This document shows positions 43,254-52,820 of a stretch of DNA of 64,000 nucleotides, in pieces. Made by a program: the position numbers and the translations under genes. The notes beneath the pieces are model-generated. The model was not told the origin of the DNA. It made no database searches and was given only the letters and a program-made list of their open reading frames with translations. The stretch is from Bacillota bacterium. Its GTDB lineage: Bacteria; Bacillota_I; Bacilli_A; Erysipelotrichales; Erysipelotrichaceae. The stretch is taken from contig JAEWFZ010000038.1 of assembly GCA_023388535.1 (NCBI GenBank), positions 1-64,000 of the forward strand. The letters run 5' to 3'. The stretch's first letter is position 1. Each line of letters opens with the position of its first letter.

Positions 43254-45158
43254 ATGAAGAAACCCTATTATATTACAACCGCGATCGCTTATACCTCAGG
43301 TAAGCCCCATATTGGTAATGTCTATGAGATTGTATTAAGTGATAGTATCGCTCGTTTAAAACGAGAACAAGGCTATGATGTCTTTTTTCAAACTGGAACC
43401 GATGAACATGGTTTAAAAAATGCTCAAAAAGCCAAGGAAAAAGGCGTCACCCCTCAAGAACATGTCGATCAAGTGGCTCAAATCATTAAAGACCTCTTCG
43501 ATACCATGAATATCTCCTACGATAAATTTATGAGAACTACCGACCCTTACCACCAAGAACAAGTTTCCAAGGCGTTTAAGAAATTGGTGGATAAAGGTTT
43601 TGTCTATAAAGATATTTACGAAGGCTGGTATTGTGTCTCCTGCGAAGCGTTTTATACCGATACCCAACTCGATGATGAAGGGCGCTGTCCAGAATGTCAT
43701 AGCGAGATTCATCGCGAACGCGAAGAAACCTATTTCTTTAAACTATCCGAATATTCTGAAAAACTTTTAAACTATTTTAAAGAACATCCTCAGTTTGTTC
43801 TGCCTAAGCTTAGGGAAAATGAGATGATTAATAATTTCTTAAAACCTGGTTTACAAGATTTAGCGGTCACTCGAACTAGTTTTGACTGGGGCATAAAAAC
43901 TTTTGACGAGAAACATGTCATTTATGTTTGGTTGGATGCGTTAATGAACTATATAACCTCCTTAGGTTATGATGTCGATGGAAATCATGGTGATTTATTT
44001 AAGAAGTATTGGCCAGCGGATGTGCACATTGTTGGTAAGGACATCATGCGTTTTCATACCATCTATTGGCCGGCTTTCTTAATGGCTTTAGATATTGAAT
44101 TACCAAAGACGGTATTTGGCCATCCTTGGTTATTAGTAGGTGATGATAAGATGAGTAAATCTAAAGGTAACGTTGTTTATTCCGATGATTTAGCAGCCAT
44201 CTTTGGCGTCGATGCGGTACGTTATATCATGCTTCATGAAATCGCCTACGATCGCGACGGACATCTTTCCTTCGAACATATCATCGAACGGATTAATACC
44301 GATTTAGCGAATACCTTAGGCAATCTGGTAAAACGTACCTTGACCATGAGTAATAAGTACTTTAATGGTGTGGTCACAAAAACCTCAGCGAAAACGGAAT
44401 TTGACGAGAGCTTTATTGAAAAAGTGACTAATTTAAGCCAAAAGGTAGCCGATAAAATGGAAACCTATCACGTTGCCGAGGCGCTTACGGAAATTATTGA
44501 GGTACTACGTCGTTGTAATAAATATATCGATGAAACCGAACCTTGGATTTTAGCGAGAGATGAAAACAATTACGATTTACTTAATACAGTCATCTACAAT
44601 CTATTAGAAAGTATCCGCATCGTCGGGATTGCTTTACGACCGTTTTTACCAGAAACAGCAGATAAGATTTTAAACGAGTTAAAAACCAAAGAAACCTCCT
44701 ATCAATCCAGCTTTGAATTTGGTCTACTAGAAGATCAACTGAAAGTAACCGAACAGCCATTGACGCTATTTGCACGCTTTGATGTTGAAAAAACCTTAGC
44801 CCAATTACAACCTAAGAAGAAAGTCTTAGAACATAAACCAGAAATCAGCATTGATGATTTTGCTAAAATCGAGTTGCGTAAAGGAACTATTGTCGAAGCC
44901 AAAGCCCATCCGAATGCGGATAAATTATTGGTTTTACAAGTGGACCTTGGCGATCAAGTGGTACAGATTTGTAGTGGCATTGCCAAATCCTATAGTCCGT
45001 CCGATCTTATCAATAAGAGTTGTGTTGTCGTGGTTAATTTAAAACCAGTGAAACTACGTGGCGTTGATAGTAATGGGATGTTACTGGCAGCCGCAAGCGA
45101 ATCGGGTTATCAAGTTGTTCATCTGGATGGCGTGGAAGATGGTTCGGAGGTTTCCTAA
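43254..45158 (+). CDS. metG: methionyl-tRNA synthetase
   Basis: 634 aa. Class I synthetase: HIGH-like PHIGN (residues 20-24), zinc knuckle CVSCEAFY...CPEC near 127-147, and KMSKSKGNV near 300. The C-terminal tRNA-binding (EMAP/Trbp111) domain starts at about 530 (IELRKGTIVEAKAHPNADKL). It is controlled by the T-box upstream. GAAGG site. The stop overlaps the next ATG (TAATG). Confidence 0.97.
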   Translation: MKKPYYITTAIAYTSGKPHIGNVYEIVLSDSIARLKREQGYDVFFQTGTDEHGLKNAQKAKEKGVTPQEHVDQVAQIIKDLFDTMNISYDKFMRTTDPYHQEQVSKAFKKLVDKGFVYKDIYEGWYCVSCEAFYTDTQLDDEGRCPECHSEIHREREETYFFKLSEYSEKLLNYFKEHPQFVLPKLRENEMINNFLKPGLQDLAVTRTSFDWGIKTFDEKHVIYVWLDALMNYITSLGYDVDGNHGDLFKKYWPADVHIVGKDIMRFHTIYWPAFLMALDIELPKTVFGHPWLLVGDDKMSKSKGNVVYSDDLAAIFGVDAVRYIMLHEIAYDRDGHLSFEHIIERINTDLANTLGNLVKRTLTMSNKYFNGVVTKTSAKTEFDESFIEKVTNLSQKVADKMETYHVAEALTEIIEVLRRCNKYIDETEPWILARDENNYDLLNTVIYNLLESIRIVGIALRPFLPETADKILNELKTKETSYQSSFEFGLLEDQLKVTEQPLTLFARFDVEKTLAQLQPKKKVLEHKPEISIDDFAKIELRKGTIVEAKAHPNADKLLVLQVDLGDQVVQICSGIAKSYSPSDLINKSCVVVVNLKPVKLRGVDSNGMLLAAASESGYQVVHLDGVEDGSEVS

Positions 45159-45850
45159 TGAAACCGTTAGCTTTAATTACTGGAACTTCACAAGGAATTG
45201 GTAAAGCTTTAGCTTTAGGCTATCTCAATAGTGGTTATCAGGTTATTGGTGTTGATATTGCTGCAAACTCGATTGCGGAGATAGAATTTTATCAAGTCGA
45301 TTTAACGAAGGAAGCAGAAATAAAAAAGCTAGTGGCGCAATTGAGCGACCGTAGCTTTTCGGTTCTTATTAACAATGCGATTAAGTCTTCTGGTAAGAGT
45401 TATCATGCTTTTAGTGAAGTGTTAAGTATCGGTGTAATCGCGCCTTATTATTTGGCCACTCAACTTAATTTTGAAGAGGGAGCCAGTATTATCAATCTTG
45501 GTTCGACCCGCGCCCACCAGTCACAAGCTAATACCCTTGCTTATAGTGCAGCCAAAGGGGGGATTGTTGCGTTAACCCATAGCTTGGCGGTAAGTTTAGC
45601 ACCGAAGGTACGTTGTAATGTGATTTTACCGGGTTGGATAGATACCAAGAACATCTCGTTGAGTCGATCCGATCATCTACAACATCCAGCCGGACGAGTT
45701 GGTAAACCACAAGATATCGTCGAAATGGCTTTGTTTTTATCCAGTGATAAAGCTAGCTTTATTACCGGTCAAGAATTTGTAGTCGATGGCGGTATGAGTA
45801 AGCTGATGATTTATCACGACGACCAGGGTTGGAAGTATCAGCCAAAATAA
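45158..45850 (+). CDS. short-chain dehydrogenase/reductase
   Basis: 230 aa. Rossmann TGTSQGIGKA (8-17) and NNA near 74. Catalytic Ser lies in NLGSTRA, and the Tyr-Lys pair in AYSAAKGG. The substrate is unknown. It is translationally coupled to metG and so sits under the methionine T-box; FabG-like reductases are the nearest class by length and motifs. Confidence 0.9.
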   Translation: MKPLALITGTSQGIGKALALGYLNSGYQVIGVDIAANSIAEIEFYQVDLTKEAEIKKLVAQLSDRSFSVLINNAIKSSGKSYHAFSEVLSIGVIAPYYLATQLNFEEGASIINLGSTRAHQSQANTLAYSAAKGGIVALTHSLAVSLAPKVRCNVILPGWIDTKNISLSRSDHLQHPAGRVGKPQDIVEMALFLSSDKASFITGQEFVVDGGMSKLMIYHDDQGWKYQPK

Positions 45851-45856
45851 CAATAA

Positions 45857-45885
45857 AAAAGGCATCTCCTTAGGAAATGCCTTTT
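45857..45885 (+). terminator. bidirectional terminator between the SDR gene and the Fur-family gene
   Basis: An AAAGGCAT.TCC/GGA.ATGCCTTT stem with T and A tracts on both sides, between two converging genes. Confidence 0.85.
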
Positions 45886-45886
45886 C

Positions 45887-46285
45887 TTAATTTTTTTGGC
45901 TTTTCTTCTCCAAGCAAGTTGGACAAATACCTTTGAAGAAAATCATATGATCGGTAACTTTGCCACCGAAACGGAATTCAACTTCTTTTTCGAGAGAATC
46001 GACATAAATATCTTCAACATCAAAGAATTGGTCACATACCTCACAGTGGAAGTGATAGTGATCGTGTAGATTGGCGTCATAAATATAGCCATGTTCCGGA
46101 TGTTGTATGCGATTAATCATTTTATGCTCGAAGAGATAATTTAAATTACGATAAACGGTTGCAGCTCCAATTGTTTTATCTTCCGACAGTAACTGTTGAT
46201 AAACTTGGGCTGCCGTCACATGTCCGTTCGCATGTTTAACAACTTCGAGAATCCGTTGTCTTTGTTTCGTTGTTTTGACGCTCAT
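45887..46285 (-). CDS. Fur-family metalloregulator
   Basis: 132 aa. Winged-helix N terminus (TTKQRQRILEVVKHANGHVTA, then TVYRNLNYL), metal site HDHYHFHCEVC, and C-terminal CPTC completing the structural zinc site. It could be Fur, PerR or Zur. The His-rich HDHYHFH alone does not decide, although short length and a Lys-rich tail fit PerR/Fur. A Fur-box-like repeat lies 23 bp upstream, so it is probably autoregulated. Confidence 0.9.
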   Translation of the reverse strand: MSVKTTKQRQRILEVVKHANGHVTAAQVYQQLLSEDKTIGAATVYRNLNYLFEHKMINRIQHPEHGYIYDANLHDHYHFHCEVCDQFFDVEDIYVDSLEKEVEFRFGGKVTDHMIFFKGICPTCLEKKSQKN

Positions 46286-46307
46286 CGTTTCACCGCCTTT
46301 AAGATAT

Positions 46308-46322
46308 TGATAATCTTTATCA
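46308..46322. promoter_or_regulatory. Fur/PerR-box-like 7-1-7 inverted repeat
   Basis: TGATAAT-C-TTTATCA, a 7-1-7 inverted repeat with one mismatch, close to the Fur-family operator type (TGATAATNATTATCA). It lies in the upstream region of the Fur-family gene. Confidence 0.65.
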
Positions 46323-46360
46323 TATTATATCATAATCATTAAAGATATATAGTGAAGTAC

Positions 46361-47968
46361 TTATTTTTTGGTCGTTAAAGTATTGAGTAGGTTATCCATC
46401 CACTCTAAAGGAATCATAAATTCATAGACTTTCTCTCGATTATTCGCATCGGTGTAAATGATGTCGAAACGTTCCGTTGGATAATCTTCGCTAAAAAAGT
46501 AGTCGACTCGATAATAATTACGTATTACCTTATCCAATTGAAATGGGTTTTCTTGTTTATGGTATTGATAGCCACTGTCGTCTTTGATGATGTTTAGATA
46601 ATGGAGGACATCGTTCTCATTACCCCAACGGTTACCAAAGAAGCGGTAATAGAGGTCTTTTGAACGATTCTGCATGTCAACAAAGAGTTTAATGGTTTCA
46701 GGATCGGTACTGGTATAGAAATTCGAGCGATAGCCAAGACTTTTTAGACGAGGATAGGGTTTGGTATAAAGTTCGGTAAAGGCTAGGCCGGAATGGGTGT
46801 AAAATTCAACCTGTTGTACCTTACTAGCATCCACCTGACCAGTTAATAATTCTCCCCCCTTAACGTCCATTAGAAAGAAAGTCGAGAAGCTAAGCGCATA
46901 TAAGATGGCATAGGTAAGCGTCATTTTAAGGATGTGGGAGAGACCTCGATTTCGAATCATATCTAAAACAAAGTAGAAAATAAATCCTAAGAGTAATGGG
47001 AATAAATAGTCACGAAGATTATGATCGAGAGATGAAAAGACAAAGAGTTCCATCAGCGTAACGATCAGTAAATACGTCCCGAAGTTCATCAAGACTGGAT
47101 AGAACCAGTTATTGACTTTAGTGGAACCAATCGATTCCACCGAACGTTTCGCAAATAGTTTTTGATTGACGACAACTAACAAGAAGCCGACTACAATCCA
47201 AATTATATTCGGTAAAATAATCTTTTCGGTGAAAGTCGCCGTTGTTTCTACGATTTCAAAAAATAGTTTATTAAAGCGCAAATTCCCGATAATGCCATTT
47301 TCTAAACGATGGGTTGAAAAGCCCCAAATATAGCGATTCCCTAGGAATAAAGATACCAGATAAATAAACCAAGGCAGTAGATGTAAACTGATACCATATA
47401 AGACGCCATCGATCAAAGACGGTGTATTGACCAAAGCGAATAGCGCAATCCCTTGCAGGACGGGTAAAAACAAAGCAATCCACAACAATTGACCCAGCAT
47501 ATTCCATAGTGAATAGGTTACTTGTGCGTTTTGCCATAGGGCCTGGTAAAGATCGGCATATAAGACACGTCCAGCTACCCAGCCGCCAATCCACATAATC
47601 GCAAAGGGAATAAAGACTAATAAAAACGAAAAAATAAATTGATTGAAAAAGAGATTCTCTTTTGATATTGGTAACGATAGATAGTTATCCATCGTCGACT
47701 TATTGTTGGTGTAGGAAAAGAGCAAATAAACCGCAATAAAAGACACAACAAACAAAGCCCCTACCGAAATATTGGGAATCATGTAGATGGGTAGCGTATC
47801 TTTAAAGCGTTCGCCTAAATCGGTAATATCAAAGAAATAGTTAGGTCTTGAAATAAACAAAACCAGCGGATATAAAAATCCGAAGACCAGCGTTAATAAA
47901 TAGAAGACGCGGCGATACTGATAGAACAAATGTTTTATGTATTTAAAGTTAATTTTAAAATTACGCAT
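46361..47968 (-). CDS. ABC transporter permease of the GntR-ABC operon
   Basis: 535 aa with about ten membrane helices and a C-terminal outside domain of about 140 residues (from VDASKVQQVEFYTHSG). N-terminal basic end, first helix near 22-38. It follows its ATPase with an 8-bp overlap. Similar permeases sit in YtrA-type operons of Bacillus that respond to cell-wall antibiotics; the substrate here is unknown. Confidence 0.8.
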   Translation of the reverse strand: MRNFKINFKYIKHLFYQYRRVFYLLTLVFGFLYPLVLFISRPNYFFDITDLGERFKDTLPIYMIPNISVGALFVVSFIAVYLLFSYTNNKSTMDNYLSLPISKENLFFNQFIFSFLLVFIPFAIMWIGGWVAGRVLYADLYQALWQNAQVTYSLWNMLGQLLWIALFLPVLQGIALFALVNTPSLIDGVLYGISLHLLPWFIYLVSLFLGNRYIWGFSTHRLENGIIGNLRFNKLFFEIVETTATFTEKIILPNIIWIVVGFLLVVVNQKLFAKRSVESIGSTKVNNWFYPVLMNFGTYLLIVTLMELFVFSSLDHNLRDYLFPLLLGFIFYFVLDMIRNRGLSHILKMTLTYAILYALSFSTFFLMDVKGGELLTGQVDASKVQQVEFYTHSGLAFTELYTKPYPRLKSLGYRSNFYTSTDPETIKLFVDMQNRSKDLYYRFFGNRWGNENDVLHYLNIIKDDSGYQYHKQENPFQLDKVIRNYYRVDYFFSEDYPTERFDIIYTDANNREKVYEFMIPLEWMDNLLNTLTTKK

Positions 47969-48845
47969 TAGCTTTATTCTCCATTTCTATGACAAAGATT
48001 TCTTCCATGGAAATAGGCATTGGATTCAACAAAATAGGTTCGGTCTGCTGAATCGCATTGAGGACAGGTTCGCTCTCACCGCTATAAACGATGGTGGCGA
48101 TGCGACCGGTGATATCCAGATTCAGATAAGGAATATGGTTAAACATGGTTTCATCAATATCCTGATCATAGCCTAATTGAACTTTATGATAATTAGTTTG
48201 GAGATCGGCTAATGATTTTGTAAAGGCAATCTGGCGACTTTCTAGTAAGGCCATGTGATCACAGATATCTTCTAATTCACGAATGTTATGAGAAGAAATA
48301 ATGACACTCATGTTGTTATCCATCACTTCACTTACCAAATATCGTTTTAAGGTCAGTCTCATTAACGGATCAAGACCATCAAAGGACTCATCCAATAACA
48401 AGAGTTTAGGTTCTAAGGATAAAGCCAAAATTAAACCGGATTGTCGTTTTAATCCCTTGGATAAGTTTTGGATTTGTTTCGTTTCTTCAAACTTGAAGAG
48501 TTTTACGAGTTGTTGATATTTTTCTTCGTTGAAGTTTGGATAAAACGATTTATAAAAGTTTTTCATCTCTTTTAAGGTGAAACGGTTCAAATAGAACGGC
48601 TCATCGCTCACGAAGACGATTTCATTTCTTAGTTCTGGTCGATTTTTTAAGACTTGATCTTGATAAGAGATTTCACCTTCATCACTTTCGTAAACGCCAG
48701 CGACTAATCTCAATAAAGTCGATTTACCAGCACCATTACTGCCGATTAATCCGGTGATACTAGCGGATTTAATTTGCCAGTTCAAGTTTTCTAAAACTTG
48801 GTGAGTGCCGAAGGCTTTGGATAAGTTATTTATGACTAGCATCAT
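47961..48845 (-). CDS. ABC transporter ATP-binding protein of the GntR-ABC operon
   Basis: 294 aa from the ATG at 48845, which has GGAGG 6 bp before it. Walker A IGSNGAGKST near 34-43, signature LSKGLKRQS, Walker B LLLLDESFDGLDP, and H-loop ISSHNI. It overlaps the GntR gene by 20 bp and the permease by 8 bp, so all three are coupled. YtrB/BcrA-like exporter ATPase. Confidence 0.92.
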   Translation of the reverse strand: MMLVINNLSKAFGTHQVLENLNWQIKSASITGLIGSNGAGKSTLLRLVAGVYESDEGEISYQDQVLKNRPELRNEIVFVSDEPFYLNRFTLKEMKNFYKSFYPNFNEEKYQQLVKLFKFEETKQIQNLSKGLKRQSGLILALSLEPKLLLLDESFDGLDPLMRLTLKRYLVSEVMDNNMSVIISSHNIRELEDICDHMALLESRQIAFTKSLADLQTNYHKVQLGYDQDIDETMFNHIPYLNLDITGRIATIVYSGESEPVLNAIQQTEPILLNPMPISMEEIFVIEMENKANA

Positions 48846-49218
48846 CGAATTCCTCCAATTGTTGTAAGACCAGCTGTTCGATATCATCGTCACTCATGTT
48901 GTGTTCTTTGAGTTTGGCGATGAGTTCATAAACTAGTTGTTGGTTTTCTTGGTGTAACTGTTCTTTGATATCCTTAATCGAAGCGACAAAGGTACCTCTT
49001 CCAGCGATGGTTAAAATCATCCCTTTTCGTTCTAACTCGCTATAGGCGCGGGAAACGGTATTGGGATTAATCCCTAAAGTAGCGGCTAATTCACGAACCG
49101 AAGGGAGTTGTTGATCTTCCACCAAAAGACCCTGTGAGACAAAAAGCTGAACTTGTTCCACGATTTGCTCATAGAGCGGTTTGGGGCTTTTATAATTAAT
49201 CGTAAAAATGCGAACCAC
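48826..49218 (-). CDS. GntR-family regulator, YtrA type
   Basis: 130 aa: a winged helix (KPLYEQIVEQVQLFVSQG, then LPSVRELAATLGINPNTVSRAY) plus only a short C-terminal tail, which defines the YtrA subgroup. It most likely represses its own operon through the inverted repeat at 49578-49604. It lies between a small membrane gene (14 bp upstream) and the ABC ATPase. Confidence 0.92.
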   Translation of the reverse strand: MVRIFTINYKSPKPLYEQIVEQVQLFVSQGLLVEDQQLPSVRELAATLGINPNTVSRAYSELERKGMILTIAGRGTFVASIKDIKEQLHQENQQLVYELIAKLKEHNMSDDDIEQLVLQQLEEFDDASHK

Positions 49219-49231
49219 CCAACCTTTCTAA

Positions 49232-49567
49232 TTAAGCCGTAGTGCTTTTTGAGAACAAATATTTACTAATCAAACAACCGATAAAGGCAGCCATCGTATA
49301 AACAATGATATAAATGCTTGCGGAATCGTTGTAGAAAATAAACATAGTCGGTACAAATGCTAAACCAATTAACAAAGCCACCCAGGGTTTAACCGGACTA
49401 CGATGGCAGGAATAGAAACCAGCGATTAGGGCCACTACCGGGTTGACATAAAATAAATCAAGCAAAAACGCGTATTCCCCTAACGGTGGAAAGAAATGAA
49501 CACCAAGCGGGACTAAGTTGTAGCCAATTAAGGCGATGACAACAGCGATAACAATTTTTTTAATCAT
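49232..49567 (-). CDS. small membrane protein of the GntR-ABC operon
   Basis: 111 aa with four hydrophobic helices (about 4-21, 32-52, 62-80, 84-104). I do not recognise the family. It is the first gene after the GntR operator and has a GGAGG site. By position it may assist or be controlled with the ABC exporter. Confidence 0.72.
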   Translation of the reverse strand: MIKKIVIAVVIALIGYNLVPLGVHFFPPLGEYAFLLDLFYVNPVVALIAGFYSCHRSPVKPWVALLIGLAFVPTMFIFYNDSASIYIIVYTMAAFIGCLISKYLFSKSTTA

Positions 49568-49577
49568 GGTATCCTCC

Positions 49578-49604
49578 TACTGTATCACTTATATTAATAC
49601 AGTA
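49578..49604. promoter_or_regulatory. GntR operator overlapping promoter and ribosome site
   Basis: TACTGTAT and ATACAGTA, perfect inverted arms separated by 11 bp. They lie 11 bp before the first gene of the operon and end next to its GGAGG. This spacing and symmetry fit YtrA-type GntR repressors. A TAATAT-like -10 lies between the arms on the minus strand. Confidence 0.75.
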
Positions 49605-49720
49605 CCATACATGGGGGTTATCGTCAATAAAAACCATCTCACTTGGCATTTATTTAACCAAATTATAACCTTGATAATTAATTCGCTATGTTATAATTAA
49701 GACTTGAAAAGGAGTACCTT

Positions 49721-50632
49721 ATGAAACTACAAGTTAAAAACGTAGATAAAAGCTTCGGCAGTAAACAAGTACTAAAGAACGTTAGTTTCGATGTCACCAG
49801 CGGAAAAGCCATGGGTTTTCTGGGACGTAATGGTGCTGGAAAAACGACCACTTTTAGAGCTTTAATGGGCGTATTTAGTCCAGATTCCGGTGAGTTTTTA
49901 ATCGATGGAAAAACCTTTAATCGATACGAACACAAGGTAGGTTATCTACCGGAAGAACGTGGGATGTATGCCAAAGTATCGATTCTCGATCAACTCATCT
50001 ATTTTGGGCAATTAAAACAGATGAGTTATAAAGAAGCGAAGGAGGCGGCTCAATATTGGATCCGTCGTCTTGAGTTAGAAGAATACGAAAAGAAAACCTT
50101 GGATAATTTATCCAAGGGAAATCAACAGAAAATCCAAATTGCGCAATCAGTCATCGACCATCCGGATATTCTCATCTTGGATGAGCCGTTCTCTGGCTTA
50201 GACCCGGTTAACGCGCAAGTCTTAAAAGAAATTATTCGCGAAACGATTGCTGAAGGAAAAATCGTGGTCTTCTCCAGTCATGAAATGACCTATGTTGAAG
50301 AATTCTGTGATGAAATCACATTGATTGATCATGGTGAAATTCTATTGAGTGAAGACTTAAACCAATTGAAGCGTCGTCTAGGTAAAAATAGAGTGCGTAT
50401 TAGCTTGTTGGATCGAAGCATTGATCATGCTTTAGAAGATCTAAGGGCTTTAGAAGGCGTCAGTTTAGAGCGCGATCGTCGATCAGTGATCGCTCATATT
50501 GGCGAGAACAGTAGCTACGATGACGTCCTGCAACAACTGGTTGAAAAACAATTTAAAGTGACCCAGTTTTCATACTATGAACCAAGCTTAGAACAAATCT
50601 TTATTCAGACGGTAGGTGAAAGTCATGCGTGA
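49721..50632 (+). CDS. ABC exporter ATP-binding protein, NatA-like
   Basis: 303 aa. Walker A GRNGAGKTT (residues 36-44), signature LSKGNQQK, Walker B LILDEPFSGLDP, and H-loop FSSHEM. It has a C-terminal extension of about 90 residues, as in NatA-type exporters. A TATAAT (49691-49696) and AAAAGGAG precede it. It overlaps the permease start by 8 bp. Confidence 0.93.
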   Translation: MKLQVKNVDKSFGSKQVLKNVSFDVTSGKAMGFLGRNGAGKTTTFRALMGVFSPDSGEFLIDGKTFNRYEHKVGYLPEERGMYAKVSILDQLIYFGQLKQMSYKEAKEAAQYWIRRLELEEYEKKTLDNLSKGNQQKIQIAQSVIDHPDILILDEPFSGLDPVNAQVLKEIIRETIAEGKIVVFSSHEMTYVEEFCDEITLIDHGEILLSEDLNQLKRRLGKNRVRISLLDRSIDHALEDLRALEGVSLERDRRSVIAHIGENSSYDDVLQQLVEKQFKVTQFSYYEPSLEQIFIQTVGESHA

Positions 50633-51875
50633 TCTCTTTGTTGTAACTAAATTTGAGCTAAAGAATCGGATTAAACAGAAGGCCACTATCATTTCAACCT
50701 TGATTATCGTTATAGCTTTTTTAGCCATTACCTTTGTACCTAGATTTATCAATCCACAATCCTCACCCATCCCTGATCCAATGGAAACCGTTGTCGTTGA
50801 ACCTACATTTTCAAGATTTGGTGCGGTAGTTCGGGAGGGCGTCGATATTGAGGAAGTTAAAAATCATCCTTTTTTCGAAAACCTTACCATTTATTCCAGT
50901 GAAAGCGAATTGAAGGCAAAGATTCAAGAGGAAAGTATCGACTATGGCTTAGTGGTAAACTCTTTAACGGATCTTGATTTAATCGCTAACGATGTCGGTA
51001 TGTTTGATATGACCGGTGGTACCGTTTCTTCGATATTTTCGGAAGTCTATCGAAATCAACTTTTGAAGGAAAAAAACATCGATCCAGCTTTAATCGATCA
51101 GATTAGCGAACAAGCTCAAGTGAATATAAAAATTGAATCCTTAGGTAAATCGCAGAGTAATTCCTTTTGGTTTGTCTATGTTGGGGTATTCATTATTTAC
51201 TTTTTGATTATTCTCTATGGAACTTCGGTTTCAACCGCAGTCGCTCGTGAGAAAAACGATCGAACGATGGAGCTTTTGATTACTAATACTTCTTCCACCA
51301 ATTTGATTTGGGGGAAAGTTTTAGCCAGCACCATAGTTTCCGGATCACAAATGATTCTAACGATATTGGCGGGGATTATTGGTTATTTAATTAATAACTC
51401 CTATTATCCTAAGGCTTTAGTTCAGATGATTAGTCAAGGCATTGGCGTCGATTTATTGATTATCTTCATTGTCTTTGCGATTTTAGGAATGCTTTTATAC
51501 TATTTCCTATATGCTGCAGTCGGTGCTTTGGTTTCCAAAGTCGAGGAAGTAAACTCAGCGATGACACCGATTCAGCTATTATTTATTGTCGGTTATATGA
51601 TTGTTATCTTTGGTTTATATGCGCCGAATTCTCTGGTTATGAGAGTGGCTAGTATTGTTCCTTTCACTTCATCGATTACCATGTTTGCGCGCTATGCTTT
51701 GGTAACGGTACCGTTTTATGAAATAGGTCTTTCTTTAGTGGCATTAGTTTTAACTACTTTCTTAATGGCTTATATTTCGGTAAGAATCTATCGTATGGGA
51801 ACCTTGAACTATGGTAATAGAATTGGTTTTGTTAAAGCGTTACGGATGATTTTCACTAAAGAAGGTCAAATATAA
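50625..51875 (+). CDS. ABC exporter permease, NatB-like (ABC-2 type)
   Basis: 416 aa from the ATG at 50625. One N-terminal helix (about 20-40), a large outside loop (about 45-180), then five to six helices, with the conserved AREKNDRTMELLITNTSS cytoplasmic segment before them. This is the NatB/YhaP design. Bacillus NatAB exports sodium; other members export peptides or drugs. A GTG three codons upstream is an alternative start. Confidence 0.9.
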   Translation: MRDLFVVTKFELKNRIKQKATIISTLIIVIAFLAITFVPRFINPQSSPIPDPMETVVVEPTFSRFGAVVREGVDIEEVKNHPFFENLTIYSSESELKAKIQEESIDYGLVVNSLTDLDLIANDVGMFDMTGGTVSSIFSEVYRNQLLKEKNIDPALIDQISEQAQVNIKIESLGKSQSNSFWFVYVGVFIIYFLIILYGTSVSTAVAREKNDRTMELLITNTSSTNLIWGKVLASTIVSGSQMILTILAGIIGYLINNSYYPKALVQMISQGIGVDLLIIFIVFAILGMLLYYFLYAAVGALVSKVEEVNSAMTPIQLLFIVGYMIVIFGLYAPNSLVMRVASIVPFTSSITMFARYALVTVPFYEIGLSLVALVLTTFLMAYISVRIYRMGTLNYGNRIGFVKALRMIFTKEGQI

Positions 51876-52234
51876 TGCTGACTAAAGAACAACAAGTAAC
51901 CAAAGACTTACTGGCGACCAGTGTCGGTTCGGGTGTAGTCAAAGTTTATGCGACGCCGAGTATGATTGCGTTTATGGAATCGATCTGTAATGAGCTTGGT
52001 CAACAATACTGTCAAGCGGATGAAATCAGCGTCGGTATTGAGGTTGATGTAAAGCATCTTCGTGCGGTTGTAGAAAACGAAATCGTTAAGGGACAAGCTG
52101 AATTGAAACACCAAGAAAACAACATCCTCACCTTTCGGGTAAAGGTATTTCATCAAGATAAGCTGATTGGTGATGGTTTAATGAAACGAGCTATTGTCAA
52201 TAAAAAGCAATTTGAAACGAAAGTGGGATTATGA
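51875..52234 (+). CDS. hotdog-fold thioesterase, FlK-like
   Basis: 119 aa. The hotdog fold shows SMIAFMESICNELGQQY around the central helix and GIEVDVKHLRAV in the next strands, as in the fluoroacetyl-CoA thioesterase-like family. Thr, His and Glu candidates (ATPSM, KHLRAV, MES) fit that site. It presumably hydrolyses an acyl-CoA of unknown type. Coupled to the permease by TAATG and to the lipoprotein by a 4-bp overlap. Confidence 0.85.
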   Translation: MLTKEQQVTKDLLATSVGSGVVKVYATPSMIAFMESICNELGQQYCQADEISVGIEVDVKHLRAVVENEIVKGQAELKHQENNILTFRVKVFHQDKLIGDGLMKRAIVNKKQFETKVGL

Positions 52235-52812
52235 AACGAAAACTAATCACGATCATTTTGATTTTACTGCTTTTAAGTGGTTGTCAAGATATTCAAATCT
52301 GGCTGAAAGGTTTTGAACAAACCTTTAAAGGGATCGAAATGACGATGCAGACGTATGACGAAGATAGTGAAATCATAGACCGCATCGTCGGTAGAAGCAT
52401 CTCCATCAAACGCGATAAGCGCTTTGATGCGGATGATCGCTATTCCCAAGTCTTACGAATCACCGCGGGCAATCATGAAGTTACCCATGTCGGCTCGTCG
52501 CTGATTCTTTTTGAAGATGGTCTCAATAATGTTTTTGATGAGTTTACCGACCGGGTTGATATTAAAAATCTAGATCGCTCGATACCACTCGTCAATCGTA
52601 TGGTCAATGATTTAAAGAATAGCTTTAGCGGAAAACAAAAGGTCATCTTAATCCGTTCTCAAAACGGAACCCCGCTGGCTACATTTTCCGGAAATAAGGT
52701 TTCTTTGTATAAAACCGAGGTTCCTCAATCCACAGGTTTATTGATTGATGGTAAGTATCTCTTCATTTATCGTTGTGACTATACAATCTATGATTTAGCC
52801 TTATTATCATAA
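52231..52812 (+). CDS. lipoprotein, DUF5052-like
   Basis: 193 aa. A lipoprotein signal ends at LLSGC (Cys18). The body has GIEMTMQTYDEDSEIIDRI, GRSISIKRDKRF and late FSGNKVSLYKTEVPQ, which I recall as DUF5052-type. Function unknown. It is the last gene of the NatAB-thioesterase operon, so an outer-face partner role is possible. Confidence 0.75.
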   Translation: MKRKLITIILILLLLSGCQDIQIWLKGFEQTFKGIEMTMQTYDEDSEIIDRIVGRSISIKRDKRFDADDRYSQVLRITAGNHEVTHVGSSLILFEDGLNNVFDEFTDRVDIKNLDRSIPLVNRMVNDLKNSFSGKQKVILIRSQNGTPLATFSGNKVSLYKTEVPQSTGLLIDGKYLFIYRCDYTIYDLALLS

Positions 52813-52820
52813 TATTAAGC

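Noticed and set aside
46361..49567. Antibiotic-resistance (BceAB) module
   Set aside because: No two-component system is adjacent and the permease lacks the FtsX-type layout; GntR/YtrA type fits better.
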